A model generated the notes under the pieces. The model made no database searches. It was not told the origin of the DNA and saw only the letters and a list, made by a program, of their open reading frames with translations. A stretch of DNA of 64,000 nt from Pelagimonas phthalicica (lineage in GTDB: Bacteria > Pseudomonadota > Alphaproteobacteria > Rhodobacterales > Rhodobacteraceae), in NCBI RefSeq assembly GCF_004364805.1, contig NZ_SOAP01000001.1, forward strand, positions 248,001-312,000. The letters run 5' to 3'. Shown here one piece after another: positions 9,009 to 18,193 of this stretch; position 1 is the first letter of the stretch, and each line of letters begins with the position of its first letter. The translations under genes were made by a program, and so were the position numbers.

Positions 9009-10343
9009 TTAGAGCTTGCCTTCGTCCTCAAAGACTTCGGTCCAATCGCGAACCAGGCCATCCAGCGCCTCTTGCGCCGTGCCTTCGCCGGCAATGACGT
9101 AGTTGTGGATACGCTCTTGCATCGGGATCAGAAGGTCGGCATAGGCCGGTTCCGCCCAGAAATCCTTGACGATTGCCATGCTGTCGAGAAAGGTCTGCGC
9201 ATAGGGCTGGCTCTGGACAAAGCTGGGGTCTTCGACAACCGCGCTCAGGGCAGAATACCCGCCGAGTTCCCACCAACGGGACTGAATTTCAGGCTGCGCA
9301 AACCACTGAATATATTCCAGGGCCGCATCCTGCTTTTCAGAATAGGCAACGACCGAAATGCCCTGCCCGCCGAGTTGTGCGAACTGACCAGACGGGCCAG
9401 CAGGGTTCGGAAAGTACCCGGACTTGCCGCCACCAACCTTTTCATCCGCTTCGACACCCGGCCAGATGAAGGCAAAATTCATCTGCATGGCGACCTGGCC
9501 AGAGCGATAGGCGTCGATGTTTTCGCCCATATACCAGTTCGATGACCCCGGAGGCGTGGCCGTATCATAAAGCGCCTTATAGGCTTCCAGCCCCGCAGCG
9601 GCATCTGCCGAGTTTACGAAGCCGTCAAGATCATAAGGTTTGTCTGGATTTTCGTAGAGGAACCCATGGTTATAAAGCCAATTGGTCACCCCCATGGTGA
9701 TCCCTTCGGAACCACGTTCGGTATAGATTGCGGCCCCGTAAACCGTGGTACCGTCAATATCACGCCCCTGAAAAAACTGCGCAATATCTGTCAGCTGCTG
9801 CAGCGTTTCCGGCACGCCCAGGTCGTAACCATAGGTGGATTTGAACTCTTCCTGAAGCTCGGGGCGTTCAAACCAATCTTTGCGGTAGGTCCAGCCAACC
9901 ACATCGCCAAAGGCCGGAAGCGCATAGTAATTCGGCGTGTTCTTTGGCCATTCGGCATAGCCCGTCACGGTTGCCGGGATGAAATCGCCCATATCGATGC
10001 CATTGGCGTCAAAGAAATCGTTCAGCTTGACATAGTGACCATTCTCAGCCCCGCCACCAATCCACTGGCTGTCGCCGATCATGAGATCACAGAGCTGACC
10101 GCCAGAATTCAACTCGTTCAGCATACGATCCGCAAAGCTGGTCCAGGGCACGAATTCAAAATTCATCTTGTGACCGGACATGGCCTCAAAATCTTTTGAC
10201 AGCTCAACCAGGGCATTTGCCGGATCCCATGCGGCCCAACAAAGCGTGAGTTCGGTCGCATGCCCATCCGCCAGAGCCGTGCTGGCAACACCAGATGCCA
10301 TAATCGCACCCACTGCGACTGAAGTGAGATGTGTATTTTTCAT
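9009..10343 (-). CDS. ABC transporter substrate-binding protein (sugar/polyol family 1)
   Basis: 444 residues with a Sec signal peptide (MKNTHLTSVAVGAIMASG..., cleavage after ALA near residue 25). The mature protein starts ATELTLCWAAWDPANALVEL and has the usual family-1 layout. First gene of the importer operon and farthest from the kinase. The substrate is not readable from sequence; the downstream dihydroxyacetone kinase points to a polyol or triose. Confidence 0.88.
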   Translation of the reverse strand: MKNTHLTSVAVGAIMASGVASTALADGHATELTLCWAAWDPANALVELSKDFEAMSGHKMNFEFVPWTSFADRMLNELNSGGQLCDLMIGDSQWIGGGAENGHYVKLNDFFDANGIDMGDFIPATVTGYAEWPKNTPNYYALPAFGDVVGWTYRKDWFERPELQEEFKSTYGYDLGVPETLQQLTDIAQFFQGRDIDGTTVYGAAIYTERGSEGITMGVTNWLYNHGFLYENPDKPYDLDGFVNSADAAAGLEAYKALYDTATPPGSSNWYMGENIDAYRSGQVAMQMNFAFIWPGVEADEKVGGGKSGYFPNPAGPSGQFAQLGGQGISVVAYSEKQDAALEYIQWFAQPEIQSRWWELGGYSALSAVVEDPSFVQSQPYAQTFLDSMAIVKDFWAEPAYADLLIPMQERIHNYVIAGEGTAQEALDGLVRDWTEVFEDEGKL

Positions 10344-10412
10344 TCGGAAATCTCCTCCCTGAAGTTTCGAGCCAAGCCTCCTCGCTCCGACTCGATGCCC
10401 CTCATTCCTATT

Positions 10413-10458
10413 TGAGGCACGTGCATCAAATCAAGATATTTTTGATGCACGTGCCTCA
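10413..10458. promoter_or_regulatory. Twin operators for the LacI-type regulator
   Basis: Two 16-bp near-palindromes, TGAGGCACGTGCATCA (10413-10428) and TGATGCACGTGCCTCA (10443-10458). They are reverse complements of each other and share the core GCACGTGC. Their centres are 30 bp apart, about three helix turns. They sit between the importer operon and the divergent lacI-type gene. A central CG in a palindrome of this size is typical of LacI-family operators. Confidence 0.85.
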
Positions 10459-10563
10459 TTTTGTGCTAAAAGGTCGTAACGCCTCCGGGAAAGTCATCGG
10501 TTTTCGTCATCGCAAAGGTCTGATATTAAATTGAAATCAACGCAGCTCTCTGGTGATCATTTT

Positions 10564-11586
10564 ATGATGCGTCCAACGACAAAAGATCTGGCCAAAGCAG
10601 CCGGCGTCAGCCGCGCCACAGTTGATCGCGTCCTAAATGGTCGCGAGGGCGTCAAGCAAAAGACGGTCGACAAGGTGAACGCCGCCATCAAAGAGCTGGG
10701 CTTTGTTCGCAACATTCAGGCGGCGAACCTCGCCAAATCGAAACGCTACCGGTTCGTCTTTGCCCTGCCCCGCTCCGGCGAAGAGTTTCTCGAAGAGATC
10801 GTTCGCCATATCCGGGACGCAGAAGAGGCATTCGCACTTGATCAAGTCCGATGTGACGTTGAACATATTGACGAAAACGACCCTCACAGCATCGCTGCCT
10901 TTCTGGCCTCGCTTTCCCCGGACGAGACAAGCGGCGTTGCCATCATGGCCCCGGAATCTCCGCAAGTGCGGGACGCCATCTTTCGCCTTCAGGAACGGGG
11001 TGTGGCCGCAATCCCTTTCATTTCCGATCAGACCACGATGGATACCGACTGGGTCGGCATCGACAACCGCGCAGCCGGGGCGACGGCGGCCGCTCTACTG
11101 GGCCGGTTTAGCAAATCCGACAGCGGGTCGATCATGGTCATCGCGGAAAGCATGCAGTCGCGCGACAGCCTGGAACGCCGCCTTGGATTTGACGCGGAAC
11201 TGGGCAAGAGCTTCCCGAATCTGACCGCCCTGCCCTCGCTCGAAACCTATGGGGACGAAGAACGCGCCGAGGAAATCATAACAAATGTGGTCAGCAACGA
11301 TCAGGACCTCGTGGGCATCTACATTATGTCCTCAGAGGCCAAGATCCCAGTGACCGTGCTGTCGACGCTGCCCAGGATCAAAGATGTGGTGACCGTCGGT
11401 CATGAACGAACCCCCTTCACCGAGGCGGCTTTGCATGACGGGCGGCTCGATTGTGTCATCGCTCAAAACGCAGGGCATATGGTTCGCAGTGCCGTTCGCA
11501 AACTGAAAGCAATTTCGGACAAAAGCACCACGCACAGCCAACAAGAACATATTCGCATCGAGATTTTGCTAAACACCAATCTCTAG
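10564..11586 (+). CDS. LacI-family transcriptional regulator
   Basis: 340 residues from MMRPTTKDLAKAAG. This start has a GGTGA ribosome site 8 nt upstream; an ATG 33 nt earlier lacks one. The N-terminal helix-turn-helix reads TTKDLAKAAGVSRATVDRVLN, followed by the hinge helix (NIQAANLAKSKR). The rest is a periplasmic-binding-protein-like effector domain. It is divergent from the ABC importer operon and very probably its local repressor through the twin palindromes. The TAG stop is at the left edge of a possible MITE remnant. Confidence 0.88.
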   Translation: MMRPTTKDLAKAAGVSRATVDRVLNGREGVKQKTVDKVNAAIKELGFVRNIQAANLAKSKRYRFVFALPRSGEEFLEEIVRHIRDAEEAFALDQVRCDVEHIDENDPHSIAAFLASLSPDETSGVAIMAPESPQVRDAIFRLQERGVAAIPFISDQTTMDTDWVGIDNRAAGATAAALLGRFSKSDSGSIMVIAESMQSRDSLERRLGFDAELGKSFPNLTALPSLETYGDEERAEEIITNVVSNDQDLVGIYIMSSEAKIPVTVLSTLPRIKDVVTVGHERTPFTEAALHDGRLDCVIAQNAGHMVRSAVRKLKAISDKSTTHSQQEHIRIEILLNTNL

Positions 11587-11793
11587 GGTCAGGATGCAGT
11601 GCCAACCAGGTTTGCTGCCATGCTATAACTCTGTCCTTCAGCACGTGGATCAGTATCAGAATATTTGATGCCGAGATCTCTCAAGATAGGCTTGGCGCAG
11701 CTGCACCAATCTCACCCGCCTGCGCGATAGGCCTTGAGTACATGTGGGTGTTGCGAATGCTTTCTTTTGCCGTCGATTTATCTACAGACCCTA
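11584..11793. repeat. Possible decayed MITE between convergent genes
   Basis: The left edge TAGGGTCAGGATGCA equals the terminal 15 bases of the 311-bp MITE family described at 25353 and 43172. The right edge ends GACCCTA. Both flanking TA dinucleotides lie in the TAG stops of the neighbouring genes. The interior does not clearly match, so the call is tentative. No gene is visible in the 204 nt between the two stops. Confidence 0.35.
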
Positions 11794-12162
11794 ATTTGCG
11801 TATTGCAGCGACATTCTTGTGATCTTGTCCTCTCTATCCCACCAATAGGAATAATGAACGATCCAACTCAGCCAGGTAACTTCGGTTTTGGCATAGCCCA
11901 CGGATAGTTCCAAGATTTCCCGGTGCTGAAACGTTTCCCCATAGGGAATCACCTCCCGCTCTGCCCAAGCAGCAATCGCCTTTTGTCCGCTGAAGCTGCG
12001 TGAGACATCTGTCATCTCGGCCTCTTCTATGAAGCACGCCATATAGGCATTGATGTCCTTTGCATTTGTGCTGTTCTGATAGCAGGAAATGGCGCGGGGA
12101 AGATCCTGCGCATAGGCAGGGCTTGCCACAGTGATCAATCCAAGGAACAAAGGTTTAAGCAT
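11791..12162 (-). CDS. Exported SnoaL/NTF2-like protein
   Basis: 123 residues. Signal peptide MLKPLFLGLITVASPAYA, then a small alpha+beta domain (AISCYQNSTNAKDINAYMACFIE... MTDVSRSFSGQKAIAAWAER) of the SnoaL/NTF2 type. Such domains are ligand pockets or small enzymes, and no catalytic residues can be assigned. The start overlaps the end of the next upstream NTF2-like gene by 8 nt. First of three such genes in a row. Confidence 0.7.
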   Translation of the reverse strand: MLKPLFLGLITVASPAYAQDLPRAISCYQNSTNAKDINAYMACFIEEAEMTDVSRSFSGQKAIAAWAEREVIPYGETFQHREILELSVGYAKTEVTWLSWIVHYSYWWDREDKITRMSLQYAN

Positions 12163-12625
12163 TGCGTTTCTCCCTAGTGTGATTGGCCGCTCTACGCCCG
12201 GCCTCAGCAGCGAGATCTGCGTTTCCCGATGCGAATTTGAAGTTGAAACGCATCGACGACAGCCTCCAAAATCCATTCATCCGCGCGAGCGTCAGATCAT
12301 AAGTCCCTACAACCAATTGCAAATCTCCACCGGGATAATTCGCAATGAAATGCGTGGCCATCCCGTGGCACTGGACCTTCGCAGTTTCACCCTGTTGCTC
12401 GATAATCAGATTGCCGATCTGATGATGAACCTGATCAAAGAAGGGCAGCAAATCCGCCCATGCGCTTGTCAGCCCTCTTGGTGTCACGTCCGAAGCGGGC
12501 CCACCGCCATAGGAAGAGTAATCAACGTGGAAGGGGTTGGTCATCAGCTCCCGAACCGCGGCCCAATCGCAACGGTCGACCGCAGCAAAGAACCGCGCAA
12601 CGGTGTTTGAAATGTCGGTTGTCAT
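12155..12625 (-). CDS. Cytoplasmic SnoaL-like (NTF2 superfamily) protein
   Basis: 156 residues with no signal peptide. The pattern (VARFFAAVDRCDWAAVRELM, FHVDYSSYGGG, HGMATHFIANYPGGD, GFWRLSSMRF) is that of a SnoaL_4-type domain. Function unknown. Middle gene of three NTF2-like genes downstream of the hydrolase. Confidence 0.75.
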   Translation of the reverse strand: MTTDISNTVARFFAAVDRCDWAAVRELMTNPFHVDYSSYGGGPASDVTPRGLTSAWADLLPFFDQVHHQIGNLIIEQQGETAKVQCHGMATHFIANYPGGDLQLVVGTYDLTLARMNGFWRLSSMRFNFKFASGNADLAAEAGRRAANHTREKRNA

Positions 12626-12685
12626 CAGAATTCTCCTTTGGAAAAGCCCGTGTTCTCAGTTGCGAGCAACACGGGCCGAGCGCGG

Positions 12686-13180
12686 TCAATCAGCAAGACG
12701 GGACGGGACGGGCTTCAATTGGTACTGCGACCAAAAGAATGTGTTGGCCGCATCTTGATCGGCAGACAGATTTGTCGCCTCGACGATCTTTCCGTTTTCA
12801 ATCCGGTAGACCAGCGCCCATGTCGTATCGACATTTGGCTTGCCCTCGGCATTCGACCAACCACGATGGATGTCCACGACATGTGTTTCATCTGCGCCAA
12901 AATATATCGGGTCGGCCTGGAAGTTGGCGGCCCCCAATTGGGCGAAGAAGGCGAGCACTTCGTCCCGACCGTTCTTGGTGCCGCTGAGCGGGTGGCGGCC
13001 AGGAATGTGCCATATCACATCTTCGTCCATGACAGCGGCAATACCGTCGGGATCGTTCGCGCCATAGGCCGCAAAGAAGTCTTGCACAACTTTGATATTG
13101 TTTTCGGGTGTGTCAGCCATAGCGGTTTGTCCGGTGATGAATACTGCAGTCGCAAGGGAGAGTTGGATAAGTGATTTCAT
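12686..13180 (-). CDS. Exported SnoaL-like (NTF2 superfamily) protein
   Basis: 164 residues. Signal peptide MKSLIQLSLATAVFITGQTAMA, then a SnoaL domain: NIKVVQDFFAAYGANDPDGI, VIWHIPGRHPLSGTKNGRDE, DIHRGWSNAEGK. The WHIPG..PLSGTYxGxxE type motif is common in SnoaL proteins related to ketosteroid isomerase. Lies 11 nt before the stop of the hydrolase gene, so probably in one operon with it. Confidence 0.8.
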   Translation of the reverse strand: MKSLIQLSLATAVFITGQTAMADTPENNIKVVQDFFAAYGANDPDGIAAVMDEDVIWHIPGRHPLSGTKNGRDEVLAFFAQLGAANFQADPIYFGADETHVVDIHRGWSNAEGKPNVDTTWALVYRIENGKIVEATNLSADQDAANTFFWSQYQLKPVPSRLAD

Positions 13181-13191
13181 GGGGGTGTTCC

Positions 13192-14091
13192 TCAGGATTT
13201 GAAGAAGTCAGAAACTGCGTCGACTGAGGCTTTCACAACATCTGCGCGGTCGTAGAAATCGAACTGCGTGACATCCTCGCCCAGCCAGATTTTTTCGAAC
13301 GGCGCATTCGTGCGGGCTTCATAGGCTACCGCCCCAGCTGGCAAGGCAATGGACGGCGAGCCGACCATCAGAATCGGCTTGGTCAGACGATCTGCCGAGG
13401 CTTGAGCGTCATAGGTCAGCCATGGCTTCCAGCTGAGCGCCGAAAACTTGTTGTCATAGGCTGGGATCAGGCCGCGATCTTCTTCGCTGTAATATGGTGC
13501 CTGATACATGACGGCGTTTTCTTCGGTTGCGCTGGCCCCCAATAAAACGGTTTCAGCAGCGCCTTCGGCATCACTGGCAGCAATCAGGTTGGCAGCGGTT
13601 TCAGCACCGCCATAGATACCTTCAGCCATTTCGGGATCATGCAACCAGGGTGCCACCAGCGCCAACTTGCTCAATCGCGCATCGTCAGCAACCGCCACCG
13701 CCATGTAGCCCGAGGAGGCACAGATGCCGAGACCGGAAATGTCGTCGATATCATCACGGCTGTTCAAATAGCTGGTCGCGGCTTTGATATCGGCTGTTTT
13801 CACGGCGGGATCCTCGACAAAGCGGGGTGCGCCGTCGCTTTCGCCCCAACCGGTGAAGTCAAAGGCAAGTGCCGCAAGGCCACGCGCAGCCAATTCGCGG
13901 GCATAGGTGCCCGGCATTTGCTCTTTGACGGTGGTCCAGGCTCCAGTGACAATAACAGCGGTCAATGGCGCTATTGCACCCTCAGGTTTATAGAGAACAC
14001 CCCGCAGCGTCGCGCCATGGCTGTCAAAGCTAACCTCCTCGGAAAGGACGCCCTTCAATTCAGGTGTGTTTTGCAGATTGATCGTTTTCAT
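13192..14091 (-). CDS. Alpha/beta hydrolase (dienelactone hydrolase/YcjY-like)
   Basis: 299 residues. The fold is shown by DFTGWGESDG (oxyanion region), the elbow GICASSGYM and a late Asp/His region. The elbow allows either Cys, as in dienelactone hydrolase, or Ser as nucleophile. There is no signal peptide. It heads a four-gene minus-strand operon with three NTF2-like genes and is divergent from a LysR gene, which probably controls it. Substrate unknown. Confidence 0.8.
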   Translation of the reverse strand: MKTINLQNTPELKGVLSEEVSFDSHGATLRGVLYKPEGAIAPLTAVIVTGAWTTVKEQMPGTYARELAARGLAALAFDFTGWGESDGAPRFVEDPAVKTADIKAATSYLNSRDDIDDISGLGICASSGYMAVAVADDARLSKLALVAPWLHDPEMAEGIYGGAETAANLIAASDAEGAAETVLLGASATEENAVMYQAPYYSEEDRGLIPAYDNKFSALSWKPWLTYDAQASADRLTKPILMVGSPSIALPAGAVAYEARTNAPFEKIWLGEDVTQFDFYDRADVVKASVDAVSDFFKS

Positions 14092-14154
14092 GAAGTCTCT
14101 CCATCAAGTTCGTTGTCTTACGGAGAGAGCTAACCCTTTAGGTCAAACAAGATA

Positions 14155-14184
14155 ATACATGCATTTTTCACAACTATCATGTAT
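14155..14184. promoter_or_regulatory. Candidate LysR operator
   Basis: Inverted repeat ATACATG ... CATGTAT with a 16-nt AT-rich spacer in the 104-nt gap between the hydrolase operon and the divergent lysR-type gene. Position and symmetry fit a LysR-family binding site. Confidence 0.55.
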
Positions 14185-14195
14185 CAAATCGAATT

Positions 14196-15098
14196 ATGAG
14201 ATTGCCCTTACCAACGCTCGAAATATTCAATGCCATTGCCCGGGAAGGGTCTTTCAAGGGCGCGGCCCAGCGGCTTGGCTTGCAACCTTCCACTGTCAGC
14301 CACCAACTCAAGTCACTTGAGGATCAGTTGGGCACGGCGCTTATCATCAGAACAACACGCTCGCTCAGCCTAACCGAAGCCGGGCGCGCCCTGCTGCGAG
14401 GGGCAGGTCCCGCCTTTGATCAACTGGCCGATGCGGTGGAAACCGCGCGTTCTGTAGGCCATGCACCGCGTGGCACATTGCGTCTGGCGATGACGGATTT
14501 TGTCCATGAACTCTATGTCGGCCCAGCATTGCCCAGTTTCTGCGACACCTTTCCTGAGATTGAGATCGAGATGCAGTTCACCGATGCACTCACGGATTTG
14601 CTGGCAGAAGAGCTTCACGCAGGGTTCCGATTGGGGGACCGTATCGCACCCGATATGGTCGCAGTGCGCATTAGCAGGGCCGAACCCTTGGCCGTTTTTG
14701 CCAGCCCCTCTTACCTGCAGAAGCATGGCGCGCCAAAAACGCCATCTGATTTACTGGATCACGACTGCATCCGGTATCGTTTCCCCACATCCCGCCATAT
14801 CGCCCCTTGGACGTTCAAAAGGCATGACGAAGACTATGCGGTCGAGGTAAAGGGCCCATTGATCGCCAATACACTTCCCGCAATGGTCGATCTGGCGACG
14901 CGGGGCCTTGGGTTGATATTCACCTTCAAAGACTACTGTGCAACGCAAGTTAGAAACGAACAACTCGTTCCGGTCCTAGAAGATCACATCGGCAAGACGC
15001 CTGGCACCTATATCTACTTTCCGCGTGAATACCGAAACATCGTCCCTCTGCGCTTGTTCATCGATCACTTAAAAGCTGTCAATAAAACGGGGAGTTAG
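14196..15098 (+). CDS. LysR-family transcriptional regulator (GcvA-like)
   Basis: 300 residues. N-terminal winged helix: PLPTLEIFNAIAREGSFKGAAQRLGLQPSTVSHQLKSLE, then an effector domain (GTLRLAMTDFVHELYVGPALPSF). Reading PLPxLxxFxAVAR and the arrangement of the effector domain resemble the GcvA/AmpR group. Divergent from the hydrolase/NTF2 operon. Confidence 0.88.
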   Translation: MRLPLPTLEIFNAIAREGSFKGAAQRLGLQPSTVSHQLKSLEDQLGTALIIRTTRSLSLTEAGRALLRGAGPAFDQLADAVETARSVGHAPRGTLRLAMTDFVHELYVGPALPSFCDTFPEIEIEMQFTDALTDLLAEELHAGFRLGDRIAPDMVAVRISRAEPLAVFASPSYLQKHGAPKTPSDLLDHDCIRYRFPTSRHIAPWTFKRHDEDYAVEVKGPLIANTLPAMVDLATRGLGLIFTFKDYCATQVRNEQLVPVLEDHIGKTPGTYIYFPREYRNIVPLRLFIDHLKAVNKTGS

Positions 15099-15412
15099 GG
15101 TCTTAGTTTGCCTGCGAAGCGTCTAACCGCATTATGCGCAGCGCATTATGCTGTCACAGCCCCCAAACCCGACCCGCCAAGGCATGCGGCACTGCATGAA
15201 AACTCGGGGCCAGAGAAGCCAGCACCTGACGACTTGACCTCCGGATACCCACCGGTTTAAGAACCCGCAGGCTGCAGACGCCTGCCACCCGCTGACATTT
15301 GTCTTGGTTAAGTTCTGCGACGTAAATATCTATCCATCTCTGTCCGCATATCGCGCGGATGGTAATGCGGGTCCCATCTTTGCTGCGCGAATTGGCTAGA
15401 GAGTTACGGGAT
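15099..15412. other. Intergenic region, no gene seen
   Basis: Between the LysR and MATE genes, 314 nt. It contains no convincing reading frame. The first bases after the TAG stop (GGTCT) resemble the end motif seen at other TAG stops in this window, but no second end is visible. Confidence 0.5.
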
Positions 15413-16804
15413 ATGACTGAGACCCCCACCAATACATTTACAGATGGGCCGCTTGGCAAAATCTATCTGAAAACCGCGTTACCGATCATATTTGTGATGG
15501 GGATGAACGGGTTGCTTACTGTGGCAGACGCATTGTTTCTGGGCCTTTACGTTGGGCCGGATGCACTGGCCGCCGTCACGCTGATGTTTCCGATCTATAT
15601 GCTGGTCGTCGCGCTTTCCACACTTGTGGCGAACGGTATGTCGAGCCTCTTGGCGCGCGCCCTCGGTGCAAGAAATGTCGATAGCGCGCGGGCCACATTC
15701 GCAGGTGCCCACGGATTGGCCGTCGCTTTGGCCGCAATCCTGATCACGGTGTTTTTTCTGGTTGGCCAGCCAATGGCGATATTGGCAGCAGGCGGGTCTG
15801 AGACATTGGCGCGAATGGGTCTGATTTACTTGCGGATCACGATTTGCTGTTCTCCGTTGCTTTTTGTCTTATCGGTTAACTCTGACGCATTGCGCAACGA
15901 GGGGCGTGTTGAATTCATGGCTGCAATGAGCCTGCTGGTCTCGACTGCCAATATTGGTTTCAACTACCTCCTGATCGCCGTTCTGGACCTGGGGGTCGCG
16001 GGGTCAGCGTATGGCACTGCGGCGGCACAGGCGCTTGCCCTTGTCATCATCCTGGCCTTCCGTGTTTTTGGCGAAACACCTTTGCGCCCGACCACTCTAT
16101 TGTCCCATTCGCTGCTGGGGAAATGGGGGCGCATCCTCTCACTGGGCGCGCCACAAAGCCTGAACTTCATTGGGCTGGCCCTCGGTTCGGCTGCGATCAT
16201 CACCGCTTTACAATGGGTCGGGCACCCCGGCTACACAGATACGATTACCGCCTATGGGATCATCACACGGGTCATCACTTTTGCCTTCCTGCCGCTGCTG
16301 GGGCTGTCCTTTGCGATGCAAACAATCACCGGAAACAACTACGGTGCCGAACTTTGGCACAGGTCCGATAAAAGCCTGCGCATGGCGCTTTGGGTGGCGT
16401 TCATCTATTGCGTGGTGGTCCAAGCCCTGGTGATGGCTCTGCCAAGCCAGATCGCCAGCACCTTTGTCAAAGAACCAGCAGTGATTGCGGAGGTCGCACG
16501 CATCTTGCCAGTCATGACCAGCGTCTTCTTTTTGGTCGGGCCATTGATGATGCTCGCAACCTATTTTCAAGCGATCGGGTTGGCGGGCAAAGCCGCGTTG
16601 CTCAGTTTGACCAAGCCATATGCCGTTGCGATTCCGCTGACGTTCTTGATGCCTCTTTGGTTTGGTGAACTAGGCATCTGGTATGCAGGCCCCATTGCCG
16701 AAGTGATCATGTTGGGCATCACGATGATCGTTCTTTGGCACGCAGCCCGAAAAACGGCTTTGAAATGGGGAATTTTCCACAGTGCAAAGGGCGTTGCCTT
16801 ATGA
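15413..16804 (+). CDS. MATE-family multidrug/cation efflux protein
   Basis: 463 residues from MTETPTNTFTDGPLG; a longer in-frame start lacks support. Twelve predicted membrane segments in two halves. GPLGKIYLKTALPIIFVMGMN is a typical MATE N-terminus, and the second half begins LGAPQSLNFIGLALGSAAI. Uses Na+ or H+ gradients to export cationic compounds; substrate unknown. Its stop overlaps the next start (ATGA). Confidence 0.88.
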   Translation: MTETPTNTFTDGPLGKIYLKTALPIIFVMGMNGLLTVADALFLGLYVGPDALAAVTLMFPIYMLVVALSTLVANGMSSLLARALGARNVDSARATFAGAHGLAVALAAILITVFFLVGQPMAILAAGGSETLARMGLIYLRITICCSPLLFVLSVNSDALRNEGRVEFMAAMSLLVSTANIGFNYLLIAVLDLGVAGSAYGTAAAQALALVIILAFRVFGETPLRPTTLLSHSLLGKWGRILSLGAPQSLNFIGLALGSAAIITALQWVGHPGYTDTITAYGIITRVITFAFLPLLGLSFAMQTITGNNYGAELWHRSDKSLRMALWVAFIYCVVVQALVMALPSQIASTFVKEPAVIAEVARILPVMTSVFFLVGPLMMLATYFQAIGLAGKAALLSLTKPYAVAIPLTFLMPLWFGELGIWYAGPIAEVIMLGITMIVLWHAARKTALKWGIFHSAKGVAL

Positions 16805-17232
16805 CCCGCCCTCTTCCCTCACTGACAGAAGCCAAGGACCTGGCCAAACGCCTACGCAGGAAATTGACCGAGGCAGGCACGCCGATCGGTCATGCCCAGT
16901 CGCTTGAACGTGTGGCCCATCAGCATGGGTTCCGCGATTGGAACACCATGCGCGCAGAAATCAGGAACGGACCGCCCAAGGGGTGGGCCGTCGGTGAAAC
17001 GGTCAACGGCACCTATTTGTCGCAACCGTTTCGCGCAACAGTGGTTTCCATCAAAATAGTCAAACCCGGATGGTTCCACGTGGGTCTGGACTTGCACGAA
17101 GCCGTTGACGTTGTCCGCTCAAAGCGGTTTTCCAATTTGCGTAAACGAATTCGTGGCGTCGTTGGACCCAAAGGGCATTCGGCTGAAAAAACCAGTAACG
17201 GAGAACCCCAGCTAAAAATTGATCTGCGGTAA
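16801..17232 (+). CDS. Glyoxalase-related domain protein
   Basis: 143 residues. The N-terminal half (LPSLTEAKDLAKRLRRKL... HAQSLERVAHQHGFRDWNTM) matches the short helical domain often annotated as glyoxalase-related (PF20066 by memory). The C-terminal half is a basic beta-rich segment. Translationally coupled to the MATE gene through ATGA. Function unknown. Confidence 0.75.
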   Translation: MTRPLPSLTEAKDLAKRLRRKLTEAGTPIGHAQSLERVAHQHGFRDWNTMRAEIRNGPPKGWAVGETVNGTYLSQPFRATVVSIKIVKPGWFHVGLDLHEAVDVVRSKRFSNLRKRIRGVVGPKGHSAEKTSNGEPQLKIDLR

Positions 17233-17454
17233 TGGAGAAAGCCCGAGAACATCTGAACTTACACTTGGGAGGGACTGCTCGCAGGGGACCATGCCGCCTC
17301 TAATGTACAAACTTGGTCGCGACCGAACGCTTGGGATCCTCCCGCAACTTCAAAGGCGCAGCAAGAGGTCCTGAAATGCCGACAGCTCTTCTATCTCCCG
17401 CCAGACCCTACCCGGCGAAACCAACGAAACATCGACCAATGATGTAATGTGTGA

Positions 17455-17531
17455 TGGTACCACCTCCCCGGCTCGAACGGGGGACCTCCTGATCCACAAT
17501 CAGGCGCTCTAACCAACTGAGCTAAGGCGGC
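17455..17531 (-). tRNA. tRNA-His (GTG)
   Basis: 77 nt including an encoded CCA. The acceptor GCCGCCT pairs with AGGTGGT through two G-U pairs. The D-arm is normal, the anticodon loop ATTGTGG gives GTG, and the T-arm is CCCCG/CGGGG with loop TTCGAGC. The discriminator is A73 and the base before position 1 is T, so there is no encoded G-1. This is the special alphaproteobacterial tRNA-His type. Confidence 0.95.
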
Positions 17532-17595
17532 ACTGGCGCGTGATTTACCCCCCGCCTCCGATGAATGCAAGAGAGAATCTGCGAGAAAATTCATA

Positions 17596-18087
17596 TCATA
17601 TTTTTGCGGTCAAATCGACCTGCCAGGCTTGCTCGACCAGATCGACGCCAAAACTGTGAACCGGTTTGGAACTCAGCAACTCCCAACCATTCCGGGCATA
17701 TAGGGCGCAGGCGGCCTTGTGGCTTTCATGGGTCCAAAGCTGCATGCGCTCATACCCGGCCTCGCGGGCAAACCCCATGCAAACATCCAGCAAACGCTGC
17801 CCCAAACCCAGCCCGCGCGCCTCAGGCACCAGATAAAACAGGCGCAGCTTGGCGCAAGTCTCGTCCAGTTTCACGCAGAACACCGAGCCCAGTCGCTCCT
17901 CCCCCCGCCAGGCGATGAAGGCGCGCTCACGCTTGGGGTCATGCCCGGCCTCAAAATCCGCCAGGATTTGCGCCACCAGCGGACCGAACGTGTCGTCAAA
18001 CCCCTCTGCCTCGGCATAGGCGCGACCATGTTGGTCCACCAACCATGCGGCATCCCCGGGGCCAAGATGTTTCAGGGCAATCTCCAT
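17596..18087 (-). CDS. GNAT-family N-acetyltransferase
   Basis: 163 residues from MEIALKHLGPGD. A longer frame exists but would run into the divergent gene at 18194. The acetyl-CoA motif is LVPEARGLGLGQRLLD, and the C-terminal half reads MQLWTHESHKAACALYARNGW. This pattern is like the acetyltransferase half of MarR-GNAT proteins. Substrate unknown. Confidence 0.82.
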   Translation of the reverse strand: MEIALKHLGPGDAAWLVDQHGRAYAEAEGFDDTFGPLVAQILADFEAGHDPKRERAFIAWRGEERLGSVFCVKLDETCAKLRLFYLVPEARGLGLGQRLLDVCMGFAREAGYERMQLWTHESHKAACALYARNGWELLSSKPVHSFGVDLVEQAWQVDLTAKI

Positions 18088-18193
18088 AGGGGCATGGTGA
18101 AACAGGTCCGACAACAACTCAACCCCTTGGCAAAGGCCGCCTTTCGATTTAATCCAGTGGCTTCGCTGGTTGTGACAAACAAAGGACAGCTCA

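Noticed and set aside
11451-11822. Frames spanning the lacI end and the following gap
   Set aside because: They overlap the lacI gene in another frame and continue into a possible MITE remnant; nothing supports a gene.
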